Below, piece by piece: positions 27,335-36,434 of a DNA stretch of 64,000 bases (its first letter is position 1; each line of letters opens with the position of its first letter). Source of the DNA: Phaeobacter sp. 22II1-1F12B. GTDB lineage: Bacteria > Pseudomonadota > Alphaproteobacteria > Rhodobacterales > Rhodobacteraceae. The stretch spans positions 186,001 to 250,000 of the forward strand of contig NZ_AQQP01000004.1 in NCBI RefSeq assembly GCF_002210165.1, given 5' to 3'. The position numbers were made by a program, and so were the translations under genes. The notes beneath the pieces were generated by a model. That model was not told where the DNA came from, made no database searches, and was given only the letters and a program-made list of their open reading frames with translations.

Positions 27335-29776
27335 ATGGCCGAATTTCTCACACAGGCCCGCGTGGTCATCATTGGCGGTGGCGCGGTCGGCGCATCGGCG
27401 CTCTATCATCTTGCGACGGCGGGCTGGACCGATTGCGTGCTGCTCGAAAAGAACGAGCTGACGGCCGGATCGACATGGCATGCAGCAGGCAACGTGCCGA
27501 CGTTTTCAACCTCGTGGTCAGTCATGAATATGCAGCGCTATTCGACCGAGCTGTACCGGAGGCTGGGCGAAGCCGTCGATTATCCGATGAACTACCATGT
27601 GACGGGGTCGGTGCGGCTCGCTCACTCCGAGCAGCGCATGCAGGAATTCGAACGCGCCCGCAGTATGGGGCGGTCGCAGGGGATGGATCTAGAGATCCTC
27701 TCTGTTGATGACCTGCGCGCCCGCTACCCCTTTGTCGAAACGCATGATCTCAAAGGCGCACTTTATGATCCGAACGATGGCGATATCGACCCGTCGCAGC
27801 TGACGCAGGCGCTGGCGAAAGGCGCGCGTGACATGGGGGCGCGGATCGAACGGTTCTGCCCGGCGACTGGTGTCCAGCGCGATGGGGAAAGCTGGATTGT
27901 CGAAACCCACAAGGGCGAAATTCGCTGCGAATATGTCGTGAATGCAGCGGGTTACTATGCGGCCCGTGTCGCCGACTGGTTCAAGCCCTACGGCGGTCGC
28001 GACCTGCCGCTGATGGTCATGAGCCACCAGTATCTTCTGACAGAAGAAATCCCAGAGCTGGCCGAATGGAGCCGGGAGACGGGGCACAAGCTGCCCCTGT
28101 TGCGGGACGTGGACAGTTCCTATTACCTGCGGCAGGAAAAGGCCGGTTTCAACCTTGGTCCCTATGAGCGTAAGGGGCGGGCGCATTGGGCGGATGCCAC
28201 CGATCCGATGCCGGAAGATTTTTCCTTCCAGCTCTATCCCGACGATCTGGATCGGCTGGAATGGTACATCGAGGATGCAATGGCGCGGGTGCCGCTGTTG
28301 GGGTCGGTCGGGGTCAACAAGGTCATCAACGGACCCATCCCGTATACGCCCGATGGCCTGCCTTTGATCGGACCGATGCCGGGCGTGCCGAATGCTTTCG
28401 AGGCCTGTGTCTTTACCTTCGGCATCGCGCAGGCCGGTGGCGCGGGAAAGGTGCTTGCTGAATGGGTCACGCAAGGCCGGACCGAATGGGATATGTGGTC
28501 CTGCGATCCGCGCCGGTTCACCGCCTATGCCGACCAAGATCACTGCATCGCCAAGGGGCTTGAGGTCTATGGCTTTGAATACGATATGCATTTCCCGCAT
28601 CGTGATTGGCCCGCCGGACGGGGCAAGCGGCTTTCGGCGCTGCACGGGCGGCTGAAAGACGCAGGCGCGGTATTTGGCAGCTACAACGGCTGGGAACGCG
28701 CCGAATGGTTCGCGAAACCGGGTGACGACCTGAGCGATGAGGCGACCCATACATGGAACCGCTCCGGCCCGTGGGAACAACGCATTCGCGAAGAATGTGA
28801 GGCGGTGCTAGACGGTTGCGGTGTCATCGCGATTTCAGGCTTTACCCGGCTTTCCGTTGAGGGGCCCGGAGCGCGGGAATACGTGGATGGACTGACGGCT
28901 TCGCGCCTGCCGCAACCGGGGCGGGTGGGGCTGGCCTATTTCGCGGATGATCGCGGGCGGGTCGTGACCGAGATGTCGGTGATCCCGCGCAGCGACGAGC
29001 AGATCTGGCTGATTACCGCGGCGGTGGCACAATGGCACGACAAAGAGCTTTTGGAGCGTGGCACCCCCGGTACACTATCTGTACACGATCGGTCTGACAA
29101 ATATGACTGTTTGCTCGTCACCGGGCCGAAATCACGTGAAATCCTGTCAGAACTGACCGATGCGGACCTCACGCTGACGTGGTTGTCTTATCAAGAGGCC
29201 GAGGTCGCCGGGCATCGCGTCGTCTTGCTGCGCGTGTCCTTCGCGGGCGAACTGGGCTGGGAAATCCACTGCGCAAGTGATGCAGCCCCGGCCATCTGGG
29301 ATTTGGTTACAGCGGCGGGGGCGAAACCCTTTGGCATGTGCGCGCTCGACTCCCTTCGCATTGAAAAGGGGTATCGCGCCTGGAAGGGCGATCTGTCGAC
29401 GGATTACACGCTTCTTGAGGCAGGTCTGGAACGTTTTATCGATTTCGAAAAACCGGATTTCCCAGGCAAGGCCGCTCTTGTTGTTGAAAGAGAAGAAGGG
29501 GCTAAGCGGTGTTTTGTGTCGCTTAAGGTCGAGGCCGGTGAGGCAGACGCTCCCTATATGTCGATGCTCTGGCACGAGGGTGAGATCGTGGGCGAAACCA
29601 CTTCGGGCGGCTGGGGCTATCGGGTCGGGGCCTCGCTGGCGCTGGGTATGATCCGTGCAGATCTGGCCGCGCCCGGCACAGAAGTCAAAGTCGAAATCTA
29701 CGGAAAGAAATACCGGGCCATCCTGCAGCCGCATACTGCCGTGTGGGATGCCGATAACAGCAGAATACGCGCATGA
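27335..29776 (+). CDS. Dimethylglycine/sarcosine dehydrogenase-like FAD-GcvT fusion protein 1
   Basis: An 813-residue two-part enzyme. The N-terminal DAO-type FAD domain begins VVIIGGGAVGASALYHL and has TAGSTWHAAG, where His49 matches the covalently flavinylated His of mammalian dimethylglycine dehydrogenase. From about residue 430 on is a GcvT-like folate-binding domain, ending with GYRVGASLALGMI. Such fusions oxidatively remove an N-methyl group and pass the one-carbon unit to tetrahydrofolate. The exact substrate (dimethylglycine, sarcosine, others) is unknown. A GGAGGGAG ribosome site precedes the ATG. It is paralogous to the next gene. Confidence 0.92.
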   Translation: MAEFLTQARVVIIGGGAVGASALYHLATAGWTDCVLLEKNELTAGSTWHAAGNVPTFSTSWSVMNMQRYSTELYRRLGEAVDYPMNYHVTGSVRLAHSEQRMQEFERARSMGRSQGMDLEILSVDDLRARYPFVETHDLKGALYDPNDGDIDPSQLTQALAKGARDMGARIERFCPATGVQRDGESWIVETHKGEIRCEYVVNAAGYYAARVADWFKPYGGRDLPLMVMSHQYLLTEEIPELAEWSRETGHKLPLLRDVDSSYYLRQEKAGFNLGPYERKGRAHWADATDPMPEDFSFQLYPDDLDRLEWYIEDAMARVPLLGSVGVNKVINGPIPYTPDGLPLIGPMPGVPNAFEACVFTFGIAQAGGAGKVLAEWVTQGRTEWDMWSCDPRRFTAYADQDHCIAKGLEVYGFEYDMHFPHRDWPAGRGKRLSALHGRLKDAGAVFGSYNGWERAEWFAKPGDDLSDEATHTWNRSGPWEQRIREECEAVLDGCGVIAISGFTRLSVEGPGAREYVDGLTASRLPQPGRVGLAYFADDRGRVVTEMSVIPRSDEQIWLITAAVAQWHDKELLERGTPGTLSVHDRSDKYDCLLVTGPKSREILSELTDADLTLTWLSYQEAEVAGHRVVLLRVSFAGELGWEIHCASDAAPAIWDLVTAAGAKPFGMCALDSLRIEKGYRAWKGDLSTDYTLLEAGLERFIDFEKPDFPGKAALVVEREEGAKRCFVSLKVEAGEADAPYMSMLWHEGEIVGETTSGGWGYRVGASLALGMIRADLAAPGTEVKVEIYGKKYRAILQPHTAVWDADNSRIRA

Positions 29777-29812
29777 CACGTGCCCGACATACGAAAAGAA
29801 GCGAGGTAAGCT

Positions 29813-32254
29813 TTGACTATTCCTGAAAAGGCCCGCGTGGTCATCATCGGCGGCGGCGTGATCGGTTGTTCGGTGGCCTACCACCTGACCAAACTCGGCT
29901 GGACGGATATGGTGCTGCTGGAACGCAAGCAGCTGACTTCGGGAACGACATGGCATGCGGCGGGGCTGATCGCGCAGCTTCGGGCGACGGCGAACATGAC
30001 AAAACTCGCGCGGTATAGCCAGGAGCTTTATGGCGACCTCGAGGCGGAAACCGGGGTTGCCACCGGGTTCAAGCGGAATGGTTCGATCACCGTGGCGCTG
30101 ACGGCGGAGCGGCGGGAAGAGATCTTACGCCAGGCGGCGATGGCGCGGGCCTTTGGTGTTTCTGTTGAAGAGATCGACCCGGCAGGGATCGGCGAGCTTT
30201 ACCCGCATCTGAACCTCGATGGCGTGGTGGCCGGGGTCTACCTTGAAAAGGACGGGCAGGGCGATCCGGGCAATATCGCCCATGCGCTGGCCAAAGGCGC
30301 ACGCCAGCGTGGCGCGGTCGTTGCCGAACGCACGAAGGTTACGGAGATTCACAAAGACGGACGCCGGGTGACCGGGGTCAGCTATCAGGGGGCGGATGGC
30401 GACGGTCATATTGCCTGCGACATGATCGTGAACTGCGCCGGCATGTGGGGGCACGAAGTCGGCCGGATGGCAGGCGTCAACGTGCCGCTTCAGGCCTGCG
30501 AACACTTCTATATCGTGACCGAGAACATCCCCTCTCTGACTCAATTGCCGGTGCTGCGGGTGCCGGATGAATGCGCCTATTACAAGGAAGATGCGGGCAA
30601 GATCCTTCTGGGTGCTTTCGAGCCGGTATCAAAACCCTGGGGCATGGACGGAATCCCGGAGGATTTCGAGTTTGACCAGCTTCCCGAGGATTTCGATCAT
30701 TTCGAGCCGATCCTCGAACAGGCGGTTAACCGGGTGCCGATCCTGGCCGAGGCGGGTATCCATACGTTCTTTAACGGGCCCGAGAGCTTTACGCCGGACG
30801 ATGCCTATCACCTTGGTCTGGCCCCCGAGATGGACAATGTCTGGGTCGCGGCCGGGTTCAACTCGATCGGTATCCAGTCGGCCGGCGGCGCGGGTATGGC
30901 GCTGGCGCAATGGATGGAAGATGGTGAGAAACCGTTTGACCTTGGCGATGTCGATATCAGCCGGATGCAGCCGTTTCAGGGCAACAAACGTTACCTGAAA
31001 GAACGCTCGACCGAAACACTGGGCCTGCTTTACGCGGACCACTTCCCCTTCCGCCAAAAGGCTACGGCGCGAGGCGTGCGTCGCTCGCCGCTTCATGCGC
31101 ATCTGCTGGAACGTGGCGCGGTCATGGGAGAGCTGGCAGGCTGGGAGCGTGCGAACTGGTACGCGCGCGAGGGGCAATCGCCGAGGTATGAATACAGCTG
31201 GGGTCGTCAGAACTTTTTCGACAACGTGGCCGGGGAACATGCGGCGGTTCGGTCGAACGTAGCGATGTATGACATGACCTCGTTCGGCAAGCTGCGGATC
31301 GAAGGGCGCGATGCGATGGCCTTTCTCAACCGTGTCTGCGGGGCCGAGATGGACGTGGCACCGGGCAAGATCGTCTATACCCAGTTCCTGAACGCGCGCG
31401 GCGGAATCGAAGCGGATGTGACCGTCACGCGCCTAACCGAGACTGCCTATCTGGTGGTAACACCGGCGGGGACTCGGCTGGCGGATGAAACATGGCTGCG
31501 GCGTCATGTGGGGGACCGGGCGGTGGTGATCACCGATGTCACCGCGGGCGAAGCGGTGATGGCGGTGATGGGACCGAATGCGCGCAAGCTGATGCAGGCC
31601 GTATCGCCCAATGATTTCACCAACGCGGTCAATCCTTTCGGCACGGCTCAGGAAATCGAACTAGGCATGGGACTGGCCCGCGCGCATCGGGTGTCTTACG
31701 TCGGTGAACTGGGCTGGGAGATTTACGTCAGCTCTGACATGGCGGCCCATGCCTTTGAAACGCTCTGGGAGGCCGGGCAGGATCTGGGGCTGAAACTGGC
31801 GGGCATGCACATGATGGATTGCGCCCGCATGGAAAAGGGTTTTCGGCATTTCGGCCATGACATCACCTGCGAGGACCACGTACTTGAAGCGGGCCTTGGT
31901 TTTGCGGTGAAGCGGGACAAGCCGGATTTCATTGGCCGAGACGCGGTGCTGCGCAAAAAGGAAGAGGGGCTGAAGCGGCGGCTGGTTCAGTTCCGACTGA
32001 CCGATCCCGAACCGCTTTTGTACCACAACGAACCCATCCAACGGGATGGGGAGATTGTCGGGTTCCTGAGTTCAGGCGCCTACGGGCACCATCTGGGCGG
32101 CGCGATGGGGCTGGGCTATGTGCCCTGCGCTGGCGAAAGCGTGGAAGAGATGCTGGCGTCCAGCTACGAGATCGACGTGGCGGGTGTTCGGGTAAGGGCT
32201 GAGGCTTCGATGAAACCCATGTACGATCCCAAGAGCGAAAGGGTGCGCGCCTGA
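29813..32254 (+). CDS. Dimethylglycine/sarcosine dehydrogenase-like FAD-GcvT fusion protein 2
   Basis: Also exactly 813 residues, with the same plan: VVIIGGGVIGCSVAYHL, then LTSGTTWHAAG with His48 at the flavinylation position, and a C-terminal GcvT domain (MDCARMEKGFRHFGHD, GHHLGGAMGLGYV). It is clearly diverged from its neighbour, so the pair probably handles different methylated amines or successive steps. The start is TTG with GAGG about 6 nt upstream; no better ATG is in frame nearby. A strong hairpin follows the stop. Confidence 0.92.
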   Translation: MTIPEKARVVIIGGGVIGCSVAYHLTKLGWTDMVLLERKQLTSGTTWHAAGLIAQLRATANMTKLARYSQELYGDLEAETGVATGFKRNGSITVALTAERREEILRQAAMARAFGVSVEEIDPAGIGELYPHLNLDGVVAGVYLEKDGQGDPGNIAHALAKGARQRGAVVAERTKVTEIHKDGRRVTGVSYQGADGDGHIACDMIVNCAGMWGHEVGRMAGVNVPLQACEHFYIVTENIPSLTQLPVLRVPDECAYYKEDAGKILLGAFEPVSKPWGMDGIPEDFEFDQLPEDFDHFEPILEQAVNRVPILAEAGIHTFFNGPESFTPDDAYHLGLAPEMDNVWVAAGFNSIGIQSAGGAGMALAQWMEDGEKPFDLGDVDISRMQPFQGNKRYLKERSTETLGLLYADHFPFRQKATARGVRRSPLHAHLLERGAVMGELAGWERANWYAREGQSPRYEYSWGRQNFFDNVAGEHAAVRSNVAMYDMTSFGKLRIEGRDAMAFLNRVCGAEMDVAPGKIVYTQFLNARGGIEADVTVTRLTETAYLVVTPAGTRLADETWLRRHVGDRAVVITDVTAGEAVMAVMGPNARKLMQAVSPNDFTNAVNPFGTAQEIELGMGLARAHRVSYVGELGWEIYVSSDMAAHAFETLWEAGQDLGLKLAGMHMMDCARMEKGFRHFGHDITCEDHVLEAGLGFAVKRDKPDFIGRDAVLRKKEEGLKRRLVQFRLTDPEPLLYHNEPIQRDGEIVGFLSSGAYGHHLGGAMGLGYVPCAGESVEEMLASSYEIDVAGVRVRAEASMKPMYDPKSERVRA

Positions 32255-32256
32255 GT

Positions 32257-32280
32257 GAAGGCCCCCGGGCGGGGGCCTTC
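32257..32280. terminator. Strong hairpin between convergent genes
   Basis: A perfect 10-bp stem GAAGGCCCCC/GGGGGCCTTC with loop GGGC starts two bases after the dehydrogenase stop and lies before the end of the convergent DUF2125 gene. No U-run follows on either strand, so termination could need Rho or be bidirectional but partial. Confidence 0.7.
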
Positions 32281-32292
32281 GAGGCTGCAGGT

Positions 32293-33825
32293 TCAGCGCA
32301 TGCGCATGCCGTTGGCAAGAAGCTCTCCGTCCTCGGTAAATTCGAGGTGGGAGTTCAGCACATCCTCGCCAGCGCTGTCATCGGGTTTGGCAACCATGCC
32401 AACCATCATGCGGGCAGCCATGGCTTGCTGTTCCGGCAAGATCCCGATTTTGACGAGACGGTCGAGCAGTGTGTTGCCGCCGCGCAGGGTCAGGTCGAGG
32501 ACGCCGGTGGGCTTGGGAAAGCCCGCGTAGGTGGTGGTGTCGCTGTTATCAAAACTCGCCTCGCCCATGCCGGTCAGTTCCGCCCCGGCGGCCTTGAGCC
32601 GGAAGTTTTCAAGGGTGACGGCGTGCAATTCGCCTGGCAGTTCGCCCGCCTCGCCGCGGGCCGCGACATCGGCGAAATCGAACCAGTCCCAGAAGCTTTT
32701 GACCTTGGCGTTCAGGGCAAGCGAAAGGGCCATCGGATCCCGCGGGATTTCGCGTGTAGGGTCAACCATGCCCCAGAGCTGTTCGGGGATTTCCAGACCG
32801 GTCATGTCAAGCGAAAGGGCCGCGTCCTGAAGCGTTTCCCCGGCCGAGATCGGCAGCGTGGCGCTGGCCGTGTTTCTCGCGATGATCGCGCTTATCGGAA
32901 AGGGGATTGCGTCGGGCGCGCTGAAAGAGAAACGGGTATTTTCCATCAGGGCAGCAACTTGCAGCCTTTCGCGGTTCAGGGAAAAGCTGGTGTCATAGGT
33001 GTCGGATTCCGACAGCTGATGCGAGACCGGTGCCCCGTCGAGTGTGATGGTCTGTTCCGACCGGTACCCGTCGAGGCTGCTTTCACCGCTAAAGCGCAGA
33101 CCACGTTCCATCGCGTCGGCAAGGTTGAAGAACGAGATCCCGCTGCGCGGCAGGAGCATTTCATGCGAGGCCGTCAGACCCTGCGCCGTGCCGGAGAAAA
33201 CCGACCTTGCACCGGCGGTATCCGTATAATCGGCGTTGAACTCATTCGCGCCCAGCTGCATCTGCCCGTTTACCGTCACAAGGCTTGAGGCGGCGATGCT
33301 GGCGGTGCCGGAGAGATCGCGGGCGGTGCCGCCGATGGTCAGACCTTCGGATTGAACGTCCTCGAATTCGACATCCCGGACGGCGAAATCGAGCTGATCC
33401 GCCGAGTAGGCGTAGGAAATCTCGCCCGGCAGACCGCTGGCAGAGATGTTCAGGTTGGTCGAGGTGACGTCGACGGTCCCGGCATAGGTGCCTTCGTCGG
33501 TGATCTCGGCCCGCATCGTAACGCTCTGCGTGGCCGGATACTGCACATCTACCGTGCCGTCATCGTTCTGAACCAGATCGAACCCCGATTGGGTCAGGGT
33601 GAAAGTGCCCGCATCCTCTGGCAGGTCCCATGACATCGTGATCGGACCGACGCTGACGCCATTCGACGAGCGTTCAATGGTTGTTTCGGGCTTGCCGCCA
33701 AAGGTATCGAGATAGGCCTTGATATTGGTCCAGACATCATCGGCGCTGACATCCGCAAAGGCGGGTTGTCCAAGGGCGAAAGACGCCATCGCGGCGGTAC
33801 AGCTCAGGCGGGCTAAAAGGTTCAT
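32293..33825 (-). CDS. DUF2125 domain-containing protein
   Basis: A 510-residue exported protein of unknown function. MNLLARLSCTAAMASFALGQPAFA is a signal peptide in two parts: a basic start and a hydrophobic core ending at AFA. The mature protein is rich in beta-strand patterns such as ETTIERSSNGVSVGPITMSW and repeated DVQYPATQSVTM-like strands, in keeping with a periplasmic or outer-membrane-facing beta fold. DUF2125 is largely alphaproteobacterial. AAGGA lies 7 nt before the chosen ATG. No operon partner is seen. Confidence 0.85.
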   Translation of the reverse strand: MNLLARLSCTAAMASFALGQPAFADVSADDVWTNIKAYLDTFGGKPETTIERSSNGVSVGPITMSWDLPEDAGTFTLTQSGFDLVQNDDGTVDVQYPATQSVTMRAEITDEGTYAGTVDVTSTNLNISASGLPGEISYAYSADQLDFAVRDVEFEDVQSEGLTIGGTARDLSGTASIAASSLVTVNGQMQLGANEFNADYTDTAGARSVFSGTAQGLTASHEMLLPRSGISFFNLADAMERGLRFSGESSLDGYRSEQTITLDGAPVSHQLSESDTYDTSFSLNRERLQVAALMENTRFSFSAPDAIPFPISAIIARNTASATLPISAGETLQDAALSLDMTGLEIPEQLWGMVDPTREIPRDPMALSLALNAKVKSFWDWFDFADVAARGEAGELPGELHAVTLENFRLKAAGAELTGMGEASFDNSDTTTYAGFPKPTGVLDLTLRGGNTLLDRLVKIGILPEQQAMAARMMVGMVAKPDDSAGEDVLNSHLEFTEDGELLANGMRMR

Positions 33826-33966
33826 TTTCAATTCCTTATGTCTATCCGACAGGGACCCGGGTGCTTGGAGGGCCCTGTCTTTCCGTCTGACATGCTTTTC
33901 GCCGGAATGTGACCGAAGCGCGAAACACTTGCGGTGATTTCTCGATAATCGGCACGATCCCGCCCG

Positions 33967-35172
33967 CTATTCCCTGAGCAGGCGGCCAAGGCGGGTGATG
34001 CCTTCCTCGATTTGGGCCTGATCGGCGCAGGAAAAGCTGAGCCGGAGCGTATTGCCCCCGCTGCCGTCGGCAAAGAATGCCCGACCGGGCACAAAAGCGA
34101 CGCGCTGGGTTTCGAGAGATTTCGCCAGAAGATCCGCCGCGTCGAGGCGTTCGGGCAGGGTGAGCCAGACGAACATGCCGCCCTCGGGTCGCGTCCATTC
34201 CACGCCTTCGGGCATATGCCGCTTCAGAGCATCCAGCATGTAGTCGCGGCGCGATTTATAGACGTCGCGCAGGTTTGCCACGTGGCTTTCGAACAGGCGG
34301 CTGGCCACCTCGGCGATGGCCATCTGGTTGATGGTAGAGGAATGCAGGTCCGCCGCCTGTTTCATCAGGACGAGCCGCCGGATCACCGGGGCCGCGCCAC
34401 AGACCCATCCCACGCGCAGACCGGGCGACAGGGTTTTCGAGAAACTGCCGCAATAGAGCGTACGCGCAGCATTGATGTCGCCGGTCCGTTCGATTTCAAG
34501 CGCGAGGATCGGGGGGATCGCCTCACCGTCGTAGCGCAGCGATTGATAGGCGGCATCCTCGATCACGGGGATGTCGAGCGTTTCCGCCAGATCGAGCAGT
34601 TTGCCACGGGCCGTCCGGTCGAGCGTGCGTCCGGTGGGATTGGCGAAATCGGCGGAGGTATAGGCGAATTTCACCTCGCTATCCGCCTTGGCGGCAGCAT
34701 CGGCATAGCTTTCCGGGGTTCTGTTGGTGTCGGGCGCGAGCTGGTCATAGCGTGGCTCATAGGCGTTGAACGCCCCGAGCGCGCCAAGGTAGGTCGGCCA
34801 GCCCACAAGGGCGGTATCGCCCGGGGACAGCAACAGCTTGCCGAGGTAATCGAGGGCCTGCTGCGATCCCGAGGTGATGAGGATGTTTTCCTCGCTGCAG
34901 GGCACGCCAAGGGCGGCCATCTGCCCGGCGATCCAGCTGCGCAGCGGCAGGTAGCCTTCGCTGACAGAGTATTGCAACGCTGCCTGAGCCTTGTCACCGC
35001 TGAGGATGGTCGAGAACGCCTCCTCAAAAGCTTTCGCGGGAAACAGCTTGGGATCCGGGATGCCACCCGCGAAAGAGATGATATCCGGCTGCTCGAGGAG
35101 TTTCAGCAGTTCGCGGATTTCCGACGCCTTCATGCGGGTCATCCGGGTTGCGAATACCTGTTCCCAGTTCAT
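33967..35172 (-). CDS. PLP-dependent aminotransferase (2-aminoadipate/aromatic type)
   Basis: A 401-residue fold type I aminotransferase. Lys246 in CGSFSKTLSPGLRVGW is the PLP lysine. The N-terminus IRELLKLLEQPDIISFAGGIPDPKLFP (core IISFAGGIPDP) is typical of LysN/2-aminoadipate and MocR-related aminotransferases, but here there is no DNA-binding domain. The physiological amino acid is not known. Its promoter gap contains a perfect 12-bp inverted repeat. The SnoaL-like gene lies upstream on the same strand. Confidence 0.9.
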   Translation of the reverse strand: MNWEQVFATRMTRMKASEIRELLKLLEQPDIISFAGGIPDPKLFPAKAFEEAFSTILSGDKAQAALQYSVSEGYLPLRSWIAGQMAALGVPCSEENILITSGSQQALDYLGKLLLSPGDTALVGWPTYLGALGAFNAYEPRYDQLAPDTNRTPESYADAAAKADSEVKFAYTSADFANPTGRTLDRTARGKLLDLAETLDIPVIEDAAYQSLRYDGEAIPPILALEIERTGDINAARTLYCGSFSKTLSPGLRVGWVCGAAPVIRRLVLMKQAADLHSSTINQMAIAEVASRLFESHVANLRDVYKSRRDYMLDALKRHMPEGVEWTRPEGGMFVWLTLPERLDAADLLAKSLETQRVAFVPGRAFFADGSGGNTLRLSFSCADQAQIEEGITRLGRLLRE

Positions 35173-35220
35173 CTTTTCATCCTTCGATCAACGTGACTGG
35201 GGCGAACTGTGCGGATCGGA

Positions 35221-35251
35221 TCAGTTAAGTCAATATTGCTGACTTAACTGA
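35221..35251. promoter_or_regulatory. Perfect 12-bp inverted repeat upstream of the aminotransferase gene
   Basis: TCAGTTAAGTCA and TGACTTAACTGA flank the 7-nt centre ATATTGC, 49 bp before the aminotransferase ATG. The arms are AT-rich and no U-run follows, so an operator is more likely than a terminator. Length and symmetry make chance unlikely. The regulator is not in the neighbourhood. Confidence 0.7.
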
Positions 35252-35270
35252 CACATTTCTTGATCCGCGA

Positions 35271-35681
35271 TCAGCTTAACGCTTCGCGGTATTTGAGAAA
35301 GCGCGCGTCGGTCTTGACCCGCTCGTTCATCGCTTCGCGCAGGGCGCCAACCGCCTTGTGCGGGCGCATGACCACTTCGAATACCGCGATCAGACCGTCA
35401 TCGTTCAGGGTGATCAGGTCGACGCCGACCGCGTCCAGCTCGCCGATCTTGCACTGAAATTCCAGCGCCCAGTCCTTGCCGTCGCCCATCACGCGACGGT
35501 AGCTGAAATCGGTAAAAACCTTGCCCACATGTCCCAGAACAGCGGCCACCGGTTCCCGCCCGGTCCATGTGGCGAAATAGGTGGGAGGCAGGAATTTCAC
35601 GTCTTCGGCCAGCAGGTCGGCGATCTTGGTGTCATCGCCGCTGGCGACGACCTCCTGCATGCGGGTGATGGTCGGGTGCAT
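35271..35681 (-). CDS. SnoaL/NTF2-like protein
   Basis: A 136-residue cone-fold protein of the nuclear transport factor 2 superfamily. MHPTITRMQEVVASGDDTKIADLLAEDVKFLPP is the usual first helix and strand (core DTKIADLLAEDVKF), and VMRPHKAVGALREAM lies near the end. Members are isomerases, hydrolases or binding proteins; nothing here fixes the role. A strong GGAGGAG precedes the ATG. It could be co-transcribed with the aminotransferase gene across the dyad. Confidence 0.82.
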   Translation of the reverse strand: MHPTITRMQEVVASGDDTKIADLLAEDVKFLPPTYFATWTGREPVAAVLGHVGKVFTDFSYRRVMGDGKDWALEFQCKIGELDAVGVDLITLNDDGLIAVFEVVMRPHKAVGALREAMNERVKTDARFLKYREALS

Positions 35682-35777
35682 ATGTATCTCCTCCTGTTTC
35701 GGGCACTGTTGCCCGGTGCGGGTAAGGCCGCAAGTGCGTTGTTGTGCGCGCCCTTCGCAGCGCGTAAGCAGCGGCGC

Positions 35778-36431
35778 ATGGCACCCGGATCAGAATATAA
35801 CCCGCCCGAGGGTCCGCTGGACCTGTTGCACCACGATGCGCAGATCGTCGTCGTGAACAAGCCCGACGGGCTGTTGTCTGTGCCGGGTAAGGGCGAACAT
35901 CTGGCGGACTGCCTGATCACTCGCTTGCAGGCGGTGTTTCCCGATGTACTGCTGGTGCATCGTCTGGACCGGGACACGTCGGGCGTGATGGTCTTTGCCC
36001 TGACGCCGCATGCGCAGCGTCACCTTGGGCTGCAATTCGAGAAACGCCATGCCAAGAAGACCTATGTGGCGCGGCTGGACGGCAAGCTGGAGCCGAAATC
36101 GGGCACGGTGGATCTGCCGCTGATCGTGGATTGGGAAAACCGACCGCGTCAGATGGTCGATCCCGAGAACGGACGCCCGGCGCAGACCGACTGGAAAGTT
36201 CTGCGTCACGAGGGGGATACGACGCGGGTTCGGCTGTTCCCCAAGACCGGGAGAAGCCACCAGCTGCGGGTGCATATGCTGTCTTTGGACCATCCGATCC
36301 TTGGCGACCCTCTTTACGCCAGCGGGGCGGCGTTGGATCACGACCGGATGATGCTGCATTCCGAGGAATTGCGCATCAAGCACCCGGATGGCGGTGCCTC
36401 GTTGAAATTCCGAGCACCCGCGCCATTCTGA
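35778..36431 (+). CDS. rluA: Pseudouridine synthase RluA
   Basis: A 217-residue single-domain RluA-family enzyme. HRLDRDTSGV holds the catalytic Asp64. YNPPEGPLDLLHHD, VVNKPDGLLSVPGKG and GRSHQLRVHMLSLDHPILGDPLYAS (core SHQLRVHMLSLDHPILGD) closely follow E. coli RluA, which modifies U746 of 23S rRNA and U32 of several tRNAs. There is no S4 domain, as in RluA but not RluC/D. The first ATG that gives the RluA-type N-terminus is used. It diverges from the SnoaL-like gene. Confidence 0.92.
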   Translation: MAPGSEYNPPEGPLDLLHHDAQIVVVNKPDGLLSVPGKGEHLADCLITRLQAVFPDVLLVHRLDRDTSGVMVFALTPHAQRHLGLQFEKRHAKKTYVARLDGKLEPKSGTVDLPLIVDWENRPRQMVDPENGRPAQTDWKVLRHEGDTTRVRLFPKTGRSHQLRVHMLSLDHPILGDPLYASGAALDHDRMMLHSEELRIKHPDGGASLKFRAPAPF

Positions 36432-36434
36432 AAA

